Positions 42,412 to 51,231 of a stretch of 64,000 nt of DNA are shown piece by piece (the stretch's first letter is position 1; every line of letters begins with the position of its first letter). The position numbers and the translations under genes are program-made. The stretch is taken from assembly GCA_965662735.1 (NCBI GenBank), contig CBFIIU010000009.1, forward strand, positions 20,522 through 84,521, written 5' to 3'. This DNA comes from JAYODZ01 sp965662735 (GTDB lineage: Bacteria > Pseudomonadota > Alphaproteobacteria > RS24). The notes under the pieces were generated by a model that saw nothing but the letters and a program-made list of their open reading frames with translations, was not told where the DNA came from and did no database searches.

Positions 42412-42828
42412 ATGTCAACACGTCTTCCGAAGAATTATGTCCCAACAGACGATGAGCCTTTCATGAATGCGCGCCAGCGCGAGTATTTCCGCCGCAAATT
42501 AATGGCTTGGAAAGATGATATTTATCGTGAAACACGCGAAACAGTAAACGGCTTGCAAAGCGAGGGCTTGCAACATCCCGATGACGCGGATCGTGCCGCC
42601 GCCGAGTCTGAAAAAGCCCTGGAATTGAGGACACGCGATCGCCAGCGGAAATTGATCAATAAAATTGATGCGGCATTGCAGCGTATCGAAGAAAAAACCT
42701 ACGGATATTGCGAAGAAACCGGAGAGCAAATTAGTTTGCGGCGGCTTGAGGCGCGTCCGATTGCGACGCTCAGTGTCGAGGCGCAGGAGCGGCACGAGAA
42801 AAAAGAGCGTGTGTATCGAGACGAATAA
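42412..42828 (+). CDS. dksA: RNA polymerase-binding factor DksA, single-cysteine form
   Basis: A 138-residue transcription factor that binds the RNA polymerase secondary channel and works with ppGpp. A central coiled coil (ETVNGLQSEGLQHPDDADRAAAE with the tip DDADRA) holds the two acidic tip residues. The C-terminal globule reads YGYCEETGEQISLRRLEARP and then LSVEAQERHEKKE: only the first of the four zinc-finger cysteines is kept, as in other alphaproteobacterial DksA proteins known to me. AAGGAG lies seven bases before ATG. A clear terminator follows. Confidence 0.93.
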   Translation: MSTRLPKNYVPTDDEPFMNARQREYFRRKLMAWKDDIYRETRETVNGLQSEGLQHPDDADRAAAESEKALELRTRDRQRKLINKIDAALQRIEEKTYGYCEETGEQISLRRLEARPIATLSVEAQERHEKKERVYRDE

Positions 42829-42880
42829 TCAGAATTTGATCGATTTTTTCTGTCACATTTATACGCAAGCGCTTGATTTA

Positions 42881-42907
42881 AAACGATCTCTTTTGAGGTC
42901 GTTTTTT
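42881..42907 (+). terminator. Intrinsic terminator of dksA
   Basis: AAACGATCTC (42881-42890) pairs with GAGGTCGTTT (42895-42904), with one G-T pair and a TTTT loop, followed by T residues. It sits 53 bases after the dksA stop. Confidence 0.85.
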
Positions 42908-42921
42908 ATGATGGACAATGA

Positions 42922-42936
42922 GAACAAAACAGGTAC
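42922..42936. promoter_or_regulatory. Likely LexA (SOS) operator of recA
   Basis: GAAC-N7-GTAC at 42922-42936, one base from the alphaproteobacterial LexA consensus GAAC-N7-GAAC (GTTC-N7-GTTC on the other strand), with exact spacing, 35 bases before the recA start. Confidence 0.6.
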
Positions 42937-42970
42937 AAACTACAGCATCAAGAATCGGCTATAGAGGAAG

Positions 42971-44074
42971 ATGACGATGTCAGATAACGTGGTGGGACTC
43001 ATGACCAAAAACGAAGATAAAAGAAAAGCGCTTGAGGCGGCGCTCTCGCAGATAGAGCGGAGCTACGGTAAGGGCTCAATCATGAAATTGGGCGGGCCGG
43101 ACAGTGTGGTCGAGATCGAGTCGATTTCTACAGGATCTCTCGGCCTCGATATTGCGTTGGGCATTGGTGGCTTGCCGCGCGGTCGGATTGTTGAAATATA
43201 CGGCCCCGAAAGTTCGGGCAAAACAACCTTGGCCTTGCACACGGTTGCCGAGGCTCAGAAAAAAGGCGGTGTGTGCGGATTTATTGATGCTGAGCATGCG
43301 CTTGATCCGGGCTATGCGCGCAAATTGGGCGTTAATCTTGAAGAGCTGTTAATTTCGCAACCCGATAATGGAGAGCAGGCACTTGAAATTGCCGATACGC
43401 TCGTTCGTTCGGGTGCGGTTGATGTATTGGTCATCGACTCTGTCGCGGCGCTCACGCCGCGTGCCGAGCTTGAGGGCGACATGGGCGATTCCTTGCCAGG
43501 TTTGCAAGCGCGCTTGATGAGCCAAGCGCTCCGTAAGTTGACCGCGTCAATCTCGCGTTCCAACACGATGGTTATTTTTATTAACCAAATCCGAATGAAA
43601 ATTGGGGTGATGTTTGGCAGCCCTGAAACTACGACAGGTGGTAACGCTCTGAAATTTTATGCGTCGTGTCGCCTGGATATTCGTCGCATCGGCGCGATTA
43701 AGGACCGCGAAGAAGTCATTGGTAATCAGACACGGGTTAAAGTGGTTAAAAATAAAGTGGCACCGCCATTCCGTGTGGTTGAATTTGATATTCTATATGG
43801 GGAAGGCATCTCCAAAACTGGCGAGTTGATTGATCTCGGTGTGAAGGCGGGTGTCGTTGATAAGTCGGGCAGTTGGTACAGCTATGGCGATCATCGGATT
43901 GGGCAGGGCAAAGAAAATGCGCGCACCTTCCTCACCGAGAACCCAGATATCGCCAATGAGATTGAAGGAAAAATTCGCGCCGAAGCTGGACTGTTGCAAG
44001 TTGAGGCTCTGACGGGTGACGAGATCTTGATGGCGGATGGACAAGATACCCCTCCTGAAGAGGCCGCTGGCTAA
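42971..44074 (+). CDS. recA: Recombinase RecA
   Basis: A 367-residue recombinase and SOS co-protease. YGKGSIMKLG near residue 35, Walker A GPESSGKTTLALH near 75, Walker B VDVLVIDSVAALTP near 152, and loop L2 in NQIRMKIGVMFGSPETTTGGNALKFYASCRLDIR near 205 (split) are all standard. ATG 42971 and ATG 42977 are both possible; GAGG at 42964-42967 is better spaced for the second. A likely LexA box upstream and a strong terminator downstream make this a single-gene SOS unit. Confidence 0.98.
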   Translation: MTMSDNVVGLMTKNEDKRKALEAALSQIERSYGKGSIMKLGGPDSVVEIESISTGSLGLDIALGIGGLPRGRIVEIYGPESSGKTTLALHTVAEAQKKGGVCGFIDAEHALDPGYARKLGVNLEELLISQPDNGEQALEIADTLVRSGAVDVLVIDSVAALTPRAELEGDMGDSLPGLQARLMSQALRKLTASISRSNTMVIFINQIRMKIGVMFGSPETTTGGNALKFYASCRLDIRRIGAIKDREEVIGNQTRVKVVKNKVAPPFRVVEFDILYGEGISKTGELIDLGVKAGVVDKSGSWYSYGDHRIGQGKENARTFLTENPDIANEIEGKIRAEAGLLQVEALTGDEILMADGQDTPPEEAAG

Positions 44075-44123
44075 TTTTACCCGCTTTCTGTTTTTGGGAA
44101 TTTACCAGACAGATGAAATAATT

Positions 44124-44153
44124 AAGGCGTGAGCATATGCCCACGCCTTTTTT
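44124..44153 (+). terminator. Intrinsic terminator of recA
   Basis: AAGGCGTG (44124-44131) pairs with CACGCCTT (44142-44149), with inner GC pairs around ATAT, and a T run follows. Confidence 0.9.
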
Positions 44154-44217
44154 ATTATGTCTGTTTCAAAGTCTGCCGCGTCTTGCTGCGATGCTTGGAC
44201 ACGGCCCCTCTATTGCA

Positions 44218-44266
44218 GGGATCAATGTTTTCCCGGGATCAGTTTATTGTCGGGATCAATGTGCCG
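44218..44266. repeat. 17-bp tandem repeat between recA and DAHP synthase
   Basis: GGGATCA starts at 44218, 44235 and 44252, an exact 17-bp period (GGGATCAATGTTTTCCC, GGGATCAGTTTATTGTC, GGGATCAATGTGCCG). The third unit ends at the stop codon of the convergent DAHP synthase gene. Confidence 0.7.
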
Positions 44267-45640
44267 TTAAGCAACAGCCGCACGCTCTTTTTCTCGATTT
44301 GAGTGCAAACGCTCGGCAATTAAAAATGCCAGTTCCAAGGCCTGGGAGCCATTCAGACGCGGATCGCAATGCGTGTGATATCGAGATGACAAATCCTCTT
44401 CCGAAATGGCCTGAGCGCCGCCTAGACATTCGGTGACATTTTGTCCGGTCATTTCAAAATGAATGCCCCCCGGATAGCTGCCTTCGGCATGGTGGACGTC
44501 GGCAAATTGTTGAACCTCGGTTAAGATTTGATCAACAGGTCGGGTCTTGTAGCCATTGGAGGCTTTAATCGTATTGCCATGCATCGGATCGCACGACCAT
44601 ACAACCGTGCGTCCTTCCTGTTGAACGGCTCGAATAAGCTGAGGGAGATGTGCTTCAACTTGATTATGTCCGAAGCGCGAAATGAGCGTAATGCGCCCAG
44701 CCTCATTGTCAGGGTTTAATGTATCGAGCAAGACCAGCAGCTCGTCGGGGCTGAGGGAGGGGCCGCATTTAATGCCGATCGGATTTTTAATGCCACGCAT
44801 AAACTCGACATGCGCCCCATCGGGTTGGCGCGTGCGATCACCAATCCACAGCATATGTGCTGAGGTGCAGTAAAAATCGCCAGAGGTGCTATCGAGGCGG
44901 GTCATGGCTTGTTCATATCCAAGCAGCAATGCTTCGTGACTGGTGTAGAAATCAACCATCCGCATTTGCGGCGCTGTCTCGGCATTGACGCCACAGGCGC
45001 GAATGAAAGCCAGTGCCTCATCAATTTTTTGAGCCATATCCTCGTAGCGTGCACCTTGCGGACTATCGGCAATGAAGCCTTGGTTCCACCGATGCACTTC
45101 ACCGAGATCGGCATAGCCGCCTTTGGCAAAGGCGCGTAACAAATTTAAGGTTGAAGCGGCCTGCCGATAGGCAGAAATTTGCCGCTCGGGGTCGGGGATG
45201 CGCGCCGTGGGATCGAAGTCAATCCCGTTAATAATATCACCGCGATAAGAGGGGAGCTCTTGCCCATCAATGGTTTCGGTATCGGCTGAGCGGGGTTTAG
45301 CAAATTGACCCGCCATGCGCCCGACCTTAATCACAGGCACTTTGGCGCCATAGGTCAAAACAATGGCCATTTGCAACAGCACACGGAACGTGTCGCGAAT
45401 ATTATCGGCGCTGTGCTCCGCAAAACTCTCGGCGCAATCGCCCCCTTGCAGCAGAAAAGCGCGACCATGGGCGACTTCCCCCAGCTGTTTTTTCAGACTG
45501 CGCGCCTCACCCGCAAATACGAGGGGCGGAAATTTGGCGAGCTGTGCCTCAACATCCCGCAAATGATGAGCGTCAGGATAATTTGGCACTTGCTTAACAG
45601 GAAAATCACGCCAGCTTTCAGGAGACCAATTTTTTACCAT
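44267..45640 (-). CDS. Class II 3-deoxy-7-phosphoheptulonate (DAHP) synthase
   Basis: A 457-residue class II (plant/AroH-II type) DAHP synthase, the first enzyme of the shikimate pathway. WSPESWRDFPVKQVPNYPD begins the protein, RAFLLQGGDCAESF near residue 60 carries the metal cysteine, AGQFAKPRS near 110, IGIKCGPSLSPDELL near 290, and VWSCDPMHGNT near 345. The frame opens to 45736, but ATG 45640 has GAGGAATT upstream and is the normal start. There is no type I enzyme in the window. Chorismate mutase is elsewhere in the window, not linked. Confidence 0.93.
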   Translation of the reverse strand: MVKNWSPESWRDFPVKQVPNYPDAHHLRDVEAQLAKFPPLVFAGEARSLKKQLGEVAHGRAFLLQGGDCAESFAEHSADNIRDTFRVLLQMAIVLTYGAKVPVIKVGRMAGQFAKPRSADTETIDGQELPSYRGDIINGIDFDPTARIPDPERQISAYRQAASTLNLLRAFAKGGYADLGEVHRWNQGFIADSPQGARYEDMAQKIDEALAFIRACGVNAETAPQMRMVDFYTSHEALLLGYEQAMTRLDSTSGDFYCTSAHMLWIGDRTRQPDGAHVEFMRGIKNPIGIKCGPSLSPDELLVLLDTLNPDNEAGRITLISRFGHNQVEAHLPQLIRAVQQEGRTVVWSCDPMHGNTIKASNGYKTRPVDQILTEVQQFADVHHAEGSYPGGIHFEMTGQNVTECLGGAQAISEEDLSSRYHTHCDPRLNGSQALELAFLIAERLHSNREKERAAVA

Positions 45641-45795
45641 TACGAATTCCTCTTCAATGGCTGATATAAGCTTAAATAATAGTAATTTAAACCCCCGTGT
45701 CGCGATTTTCCAAGCGTGTCTGGTTCGCCGCGGCACAATCGCTTCTTGTCGCCACCTTCAAGCCACGCTACACAGGGTCGGATAGGAATGAGCAC

Positions 45796-47436
45796 ATGAA
45801 ACTGTCGATTGTTCAAAACAATCCCACTGTCGGAAGTGTGGCCGAAAATGCCAATTCCCTGCGTCACGCGCGGGCGGAGGCGGCGCGCTTGGGAGCTGAC
45901 ATCGTGGTTGCCAGTGAGCTGTTCGTAACGGGGTATCCACCTGAAGATCTCGTGTTGAAACGCGCGTTTATTGCGCGTGCGCGCGAAGTCAGTGAGGCTC
46001 TGATCGAAGAGACCAAGGATGGCGGACCAGCTCTGGTTTTCGGGGCGCCATGGGTGGATAATGGGGACCTCTATAATAGTGTGATCATTGCCGATGCGGG
46101 TCGCGCCGAGGTGCGCCATAAGGTGCATTTGCCCAATTACGCCGTGTTTGACGAAAAGCGGTTGTTTCGTGCGGGGCCTCTTCCTATGCCTGTTGAGCTG
46201 CGAGGGCATCGGTTTGGCTTTCCGATTTGTGAAGATGTTTGGTTTGCCGATGTCTGTCAGCATCTCGCCGAGCAGGGGGCCGAGATGTTCATCTCGCCCA
46301 ATGGATCTCCTTTTCAACTTGGCAAACATGAGCAGCGCTTGACCTTCGCGCGAAAACGATGCCTCGAGAACCGTCGCCCCTTAGTGTACGTCAACCAAGT
46401 GGGCGGACAAGATGACTTGGTCTTTGATGGCCGAAGTTTCGTGATGAATGCAAATGGCCAGTTGGTGTGGTCTGCTAAGCCATGGGTCGAAGATCATGGC
46501 ATGATCAATTTGGCGACGGATTTCGCCGATGGTCAGGTCGATCCACAGGTTTCCCCATTTTTCGACATGTATATGGCGGCGGTCATGGGCTTGCGCGACT
46601 ATGTGGAGAAAAATAGATTTCCCGGCGTGTTGATCGGTCTGTCGGGGGGCATTGATAGTGCTCTATGTGCAGCGATGAGTGTTGACGCTCTTGGGAGTGA
46701 TCGCGTGCATTGCATTATGTTACCCTCGGCCTTTACCAGCCAAGAAAGTCTGGATGATGCGGCGGCCTGTGCAGAATTATTAGGGGTGCGGCTCGACACC
46801 ATGCCCATTGGCCCCTTGGTGCATACGGCCAATGAAACATTGGCCCCAATTTTTGAGGGGCGCCCGCATGATTTGACCGAGGAGAATATTCAGTCGCGTT
46901 TGCGCGGCTTATTGTTGATGGCGGTGTCGAACAAGCTGGGGTCGATGGTCGTGACCACGGGGAATAAGTCGGAAGTTTCTGTGGGCTATGCCACCCTTTA
47001 TGGGGATATGAATGGCGGATATAATCCGATTAAAGACATCTATAAGACGGATGTGTTTGCCTTAGCGCGTTGGCGCAATGAACAGGGCGCTTCATCTCTT
47101 AAAGGCCCGCACGGGTTGGTTATCCCGGAAGCAATCATCACCAAGGCTCCGAGCGCTGAGTTGCGTCCTGACCAAAAGGATGAGGATAGCCTGCCCCCAT
47201 ATGACGTTCTCGACGGAATTTTGCGTGCCTTAGTTGATCATGAACACGGTTTTGATGAAATTGTGGCGGCCGGATATTCAGCAGATATTGTCAAACGGGT
47301 CGAGCATCTTCTATATGTCTCGGAATATAAGCGCCGGCAGTCGGCACCTGGGCCAAAAGTCGGCCCGCGCAATTTCGGTCGCGATCGTCGATATCCGATC
47401 ACTAACGGTTTTCGAGACGCCCGGTTGAAAGGATGA
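45796..47436 (+). CDS. nadE: Glutamine-dependent NAD+ synthetase
   Basis: A 546-residue two-domain enzyme that makes NAD from deamido-NAD with ammonia from glutamine. The N-terminal nitrilase-like amidase domain has catalytic Glu in VASELFVTGYPPEDL near 43, Lys in VRHKVHLPNY near 110 and Cys in FPICEDVWF near 145. The C-terminal synthetase domain has the P-loop LIGLSGGIDSALCAAMSVDALG near 280 and TTGNKSEVSVGYATLYGDMNGGYNPIKD near 390 (split). ATG 45796 has AGGA eight bases upstream; the longer frame from 45697 lacks support. gltX follows after four bases. Confidence 0.95.
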   Translation: MKLSIVQNNPTVGSVAENANSLRHARAEAARLGADIVVASELFVTGYPPEDLVLKRAFIARAREVSEALIEETKDGGPALVFGAPWVDNGDLYNSVIIADAGRAEVRHKVHLPNYAVFDEKRLFRAGPLPMPVELRGHRFGFPICEDVWFADVCQHLAEQGAEMFISPNGSPFQLGKHEQRLTFARKRCLENRRPLVYVNQVGGQDDLVFDGRSFVMNANGQLVWSAKPWVEDHGMINLATDFADGQVDPQVSPFFDMYMAAVMGLRDYVEKNRFPGVLIGLSGGIDSALCAAMSVDALGSDRVHCIMLPSAFTSQESLDDAAACAELLGVRLDTMPIGPLVHTANETLAPIFEGRPHDLTEENIQSRLRGLLLMAVSNKLGSMVVTTGNKSEVSVGYATLYGDMNGGYNPIKDIYKTDVFALARWRNEQGASSLKGPHGLVIPEAIITKAPSAELRPDQKDEDSLPPYDVLDGILRALVDHEHGFDEIVAAGYSADIVKRVEHLLYVSEYKRRQSAPGPKVGPRNFGRDRRYPITNGFRDARLKG

Positions 47437-47440
47437 ACCT

Positions 47441-48784
47441 ATGACGGTGCGTACGCGTTTTGCTCCCAGCCCGACGGGCTATCTTCACGTAGGGAATGCG
47501 CGCGCGGCGCTTTTCTGTTGGCTTTATGCGCGACGCCATCAGGGTGAGTTTATGCTGCGTTTAGATGATACGGATGCAGAGCGCTCGACCGATGCCTATG
47601 CCGATGCCATTGAGGAAGATCTCGCCTGGTTAGGCTTAGATGTTGATGTGAGAGCCCGCCAATCAGAGCGGTTTGCCCGTTACGATGCGGTGTTCGCGGA
47701 GCTGCAACAGGCTGGCCGCATCTACCCCTGTTACGAAACGCCCGATGAGTTGGAGCTTAAACGCAAGCGTCAATTGGCACGCGGCAAGCCGCCCGTCTAT
47801 GATCGGGCTGCTCTCGCCTTAACGGCAGAAGAATGTGCGGCATTAGAGGCCGAGGGGCGCCAACCCCATTGGCGGCTTAAATTGTCATCGCGGACGGTTC
47901 AATGGCTGGATTTGGTGCGCGGTGAGCAGTCCATTGATTGCAACAGCATTTCCGATCCCGTGTTGCGGCGTGCGGATGGAAGCTATCTCTACACACTGCC
48001 GAGTGTCATTGATGATATTGACTTTGCCGTGACGCATATTGTTCGGGGTGAAGATCATGTGACTAACACGGCGACCCAAATCGAAATATTTGAGGCGATG
48101 GGGGCCCCCTTACCTCACTTTGCCCATTTCTCACTCTTGCAATCGGTGGATGGCACGGGCTTGTCGAAACGGGATGGCGCTTTGTCGTTGCGCGATTTGC
48201 GCGCCATGGGCCTTGAGGCCATGAGCATTATTAGCTTGATCGGCCGTTTGGGCTCGGCCGATCCCGTCGAGGCTTTTGACACGCCGTCGCCTCTGATCCA
48301 GAGTTTTGATTTCAATCGGCTGGGCCGAGCGCCGGCGCGATTTGATGTTGAGGAGCTGAAGCGCCTGAACAAGAAAATTATTCAAGAAATGCCTTATGCT
48401 ATTGCGTCGGAGCGTTTGTCCCAGATCAATATGACCGTCGCTGAAAATGCCTGGTTGGCGATCCGCGAAAATCTCGAAACACTGAATGATGTAGCGGGAT
48501 TGCTTGCGATCATCGAGGGAAAAGTGACGCCGGTTATTCGGGCCGAGGATCAAGAAGTGATTAGCGCTGCCATTTCAGCCTTGCCGCAGGCGCCGTGGGA
48601 TTTGGATACGTGGACTGTCTGGACCCAAGCCATCAAGCACGAGACCGGTCGCAAAGGGAAGGCGTTGTTTATGCCGCTTCGTTTGGCGTTAACGGGCCTC
48701 GAGCACGGGCCAGAATTGCGCGCTTTACTGCCCCTGATTGGCCGCGAGCGCGTGCACCGGCGCCTGGCTGGGGAAGTCGGTTAA
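47441..48784 (+). CDS. gltX: Glutamate-tRNA ligase
   Basis: A 447-residue class I aminoacyl-tRNA synthetase. The HIGH-type motif is FAPSPTGYLHVGNARAALF near residues 7-25, and the KMSKS-type motif is GTGLSKRDGALSLRDL near 235. The anticodon-binding C-terminus is shorter than that of the long GluRS type. Alphaproteobacteria often carry two gltX genes with split substrate use; this one may be either, and only a second copy elsewhere would decide. It forms an operon with nadE and is followed by 12-bp repeats, then cimA. Confidence 0.93.
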   Translation: MTVRTRFAPSPTGYLHVGNARAALFCWLYARRHQGEFMLRLDDTDAERSTDAYADAIEEDLAWLGLDVDVRARQSERFARYDAVFAELQQAGRIYPCYETPDELELKRKRQLARGKPPVYDRAALALTAEECAALEAEGRQPHWRLKLSSRTVQWLDLVRGEQSIDCNSISDPVLRRADGSYLYTLPSVIDDIDFAVTHIVRGEDHVTNTATQIEIFEAMGAPLPHFAHFSLLQSVDGTGLSKRDGALSLRDLRAMGLEAMSIISLIGRLGSADPVEAFDTPSPLIQSFDFNRLGRAPARFDVEELKRLNKKIIQEMPYAIASERLSQINMTVAENAWLAIRENLETLNDVAGLLAIIEGKVTPVIRAEDQEVISAAISALPQAPWDLDTWTVWTQAIKHETGRKGKALFMPLRLALTGLEHGPELRALLPLIGRERVHRRLAGEVG

Positions 48785-48814
48785 GCCGCGACAGACGGCG
48801 AAACAGCTGGATCT

Positions 48815-48862
48815 CAAAACGGGTGCCAAAACGGGCGTCAAAATGAGCCTCAAAAGCGCATT
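48815..48862. repeat. 12-bp tandem repeat after gltX
   Basis: Four units start at 48815, 48827, 48839 and 48851: CAAAACGGGTGC, CAAAACGGGCGT, CAAAATGAGCCT, CAAAAGCGCATT. The array begins 30 bases after the gltX stop. Confidence 0.75.
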
Positions 48863-48967
48863 GCCAGAAAATGGCTCTTTCAATGTTCTCGTTAATCAGC
48901 GATAGGCAAGTGGCTGAAATCATTCTATGATTAAAGTCAGTTTCGGATAAAAGGGAAGGTGTTGGTC

Positions 48968-50500
48968 ATGTCTCGCCGTCGGCTATATCTTTTTGATACG
49001 ACCTTGCGTGATGGTCAGCAAACAGCAGGGGTTGATTTTAGCGTTGCTGACAAAATCCGAATTTCTCAAGTTCTGGACCAATTAGGGCTGGATTACATTG
49101 AGGGCGGTTATCCTGGCGCGAATCCCACCGACTCGCAATTTTTTGAGACAGCACCCCCTTTGGAGCATGCATCCCTCACTGCCTTTGGTATGACGAAGCG
49201 GGCGGGTCGCAGTGTCGATAATGATCCAGGATTTAAAGAAATTTTGGATGCGCCTGCTGCGGCTGTGTGCTTGGTCGCTAAGTCATGGGATTATCATGTG
49301 GACGTGGCCCTGGGTGTTCCCCGAGAGGATAATTTGCGGGCGATCAGTGACAGCGTGCAGGCTGTTTTGGCCCGCGAGCGCGAAGCCATGATCGACTGCG
49401 AGCATTTTTTTGATGGCTACAAAGCGAACCCAGATTACGCCTTATCGTGCATTGACGCGGCGCTGAGCGCGGGGGCGAGATGGGCGGTTTTATGCGACAC
49501 CAATGGGGGCACATTGCCGTCTGAAGTATATGACATTATCTGTGAGGTGCGCCGCCGCTTCGATGGGGCGATGCTGGGTATTCACGCCCATAATGACACC
49601 GACAACGCCGTGGCGAATTCCTTGGCGGCNNNNNNNNNNNNNNNNNNNNNNNNNNNNNNNNNNNNNNNNNNNNNNNNNNNNNNNNNNNNNNNNNNNNNNN
49701 NNNNNNNNNNNNNNNNNNNNNNNNNNNNNCGTGTGTCACGTATGCTGGATGATATTTTAAATCGAACGCCCAACCGGCACGCGCCCTATGTCGGGGCATC
49801 TGCTTTCGCGCATAAGGGGGGCATTCATGTCTCGGCTGTGATGCGGGATCCGTCGACCTATGAGCATGTGCCTCCTGAGGCTGTTGGAAATCGTCGGGTG
49901 ATCTTGGTTTCGGATCAGGCCGGAAAAAGTAATATTCTAGACCGCCTTGCCACTGCCGGCATCCCTGTCGAGCGCGATGATCCGGCGATCGATCGCATTT
50001 TGATGGAAGTAAAGCGCAAGGAGGCCGCTGGATATAGTTTTGATGGGGTAGGGGCTTCCTTCGAAATTCTGGCCCTGTCTGAGCTGGGACGCTTACCGGA
50101 TTATTTTCAGGTGCTGGGGTATTCGGTCAACGTCACTTATGATGAGAAAATGGGAGCGCTATCCGAGGCGCACATTAAGCTCATTATTGACGGGGAGACG
50201 GTTGAAAATACCGGCCAGGGCAATGGCCCGATTAATGCGCTCGATCAAGCCTTTCGGGGGGATTTGCGCCGTTATGCCGGCTATCTCGATGATATGAATT
50301 TAATCGACTATAAGGTGCGCATTCTGAACACTGGCACAGGCGCGATTACACGCGTGACGGTTGAGAGCGGAGATGCAGCCGGCGAAACTTGGCGCACCAT
50401 TGGGGTGAATGCAAATATTGTTGTTGCCTCTTTCGAAGCCCTCCGCGATGCGGTAATATACAAGCTCGTTCGTGACAATGTCAGCGCAACCCCTAATTAA
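48968..50500 (+). CDS. cimA: (R)-citramalate synthase
   Basis: A 510-residue DRE-TIM enzyme of the TIGR00977/CimA type. It joins pyruvate and acetyl-CoA into citramalate, an alternative entry to isoleucine. LFDTTLRDGQQTAGVDFSVADK near residue 7 (split), HAHNDTDNAVANSLA near 207, YVGASAFAHKGGIHVSAVM near 270, and a C-terminal LeuA-type regulatory domain (near 400-500) are visible. 101 N hide about 34 residues of the barrel; the frame is open on both sides. ATG 48968 has GGGAAGG upstream. No threonine dehydratase is nearby. Confidence 0.9.
   Translation: MSRRRLYLFDTTLRDGQQTAGVDFSVADKIRISQVLDQLGLDYIEGGYPGANPTDSQFFETAPPLEHASLTAFGMTKRAGRSVDNDPGFKEILDAPAAAVCLVAKSWDYHVDVALGVPREDNLRAISDSVQAVLAREREAMIDCEHFFDGYKANPDYALSCIDAALSAGARWAVLCDTNGGTLPSEVYDIICEVRRRFDGAMLGIHAHNDTDNAVANSLAXXXXXXXXXXXXXXXXXXXXXXXXXXXXXXXXXXRVSRMLDDILNRTPNRHAPYVGASAFAHKGGIHVSAVMRDPSTYEHVPPEAVGNRRVILVSDQAGKSNILDRLATAGIPVERDDPAIDRILMEVKRKEAAGYSFDGVGASFEILALSELGRLPDYFQVLGYSVNVTYDEKMGALSEAHIKLIIDGETVENTGQGNGPINALDQAFRGDLRRYAGYLDDMNLIDYKVRILNTGTGAITRVTVESGDAAGETWRTIGVNANIVVASFEALRDAVIYKLVRDNVSATPN
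49629..49729. other. Assembly gap (101 N) inside cimA
   Basis: A run of 101 unknown bases; the cimA frame continues on both sides, so the gene is probably intact. The hidden part follows the HAHNDTDNAVANSLA metal-site motif. Confidence 0.99.
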
Positions 50501-50532
50501 ATAACACGCCGCGCGGAAAAGAGATTTTATTT

Positions 50533-51225
50533 ATGAAAAGTATCACATCCGTTTTGGTGCCCATTCATCCTGAAGGGTATCGGTTCATCGCTATTTTTGC
50601 CGTTCTCACACTCCTCCTATTCTTGGTCGCGTCGTGGTTGGGGTGGATCGGCGTTATCCTCACTTTGTGGTGCACTTATTTTTTTCGTGACCCTGCGCGC
50701 ACAACCCCCCAGCGCGATGGGCTGATCATTAGTCCGGCGGATGGTGTGGTTAATATGATTACAACGGCACCACTGCCGCCCGAATTGGGTGGCACCGATG
50801 ATATGCGCACGCGTGTATCTATTTTTATGAACGTCTTTAACTGCCATGTGAACCGTATGCCTGTGGCGGGCACTGTCAAAAAGTCTTTGTACCGCACGGG
50901 GCAATTTTTGAGTGCAGATCTCGATAAAGCGAGCGAAGCAAATGAACGCCATACGATGCGCATCGAAACAGCCGATGGAAGTGACTTGGTGGTGGTTCAG
51001 ATTGCGGGTCTCGTTGCGCGGCGCATCGTAAATTACACCAATGAGGGTGACCAGTTTGCAGCGGGCGACCGGTTTGGATTGATCCGATTTGGAAGCCGTC
51101 TCGATGTCTATCTTCCTGCTGGCATTAAGCCTTTGGTTGCGGTTGGGCAGACGGCAATTGCGGGCGAAACCGTGTTAGCCGATATGGATGCTGAGGGCGA
51201 CTACGGTGAAAGCCTCACGCATTAG
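50533..51225 (+). CDS. psd: Phosphatidylserine decarboxylase
   Basis: A 230-residue pyruvoyl-dependent decarboxylase that makes phosphatidylethanolamine. Two N-terminal membrane helices (about residues 15-50) are followed by FFRDPARTTP, ISPADGVV near 72, FMNVFNCHVNRMPVAG near 98, and the self-cleavage site in RFGSRLDVYLP near 190 (Gly-Ser). The short form matches the archaetidylserine-decarboxylase-like type usual in alphaproteobacteria. The gene for the preceding step, pssA, starts six bases on. Confidence 0.93.
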   Translation: MKSITSVLVPIHPEGYRFIAIFAVLTLLLFLVASWLGWIGVILTLWCTYFFRDPARTTPQRDGLIISPADGVVNMITTAPLPPELGGTDDMRTRVSIFMNVFNCHVNRMPVAGTVKKSLYRTGQFLSADLDKASEANERHTMRIETADGSDLVVVQIAGLVARRIVNYTNEGDQFAAGDRFGLIRFGSRLDVYLPAGIKPLVAVGQTAIAGETVLADMDAEGDYGESLTH

Positions 51226-51231
51226 GCTGAT

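Noticed and set aside
49629..49729. Broken citramalate synthase gene
   Set aside because: Again a run of N with the frame kept on both sides.
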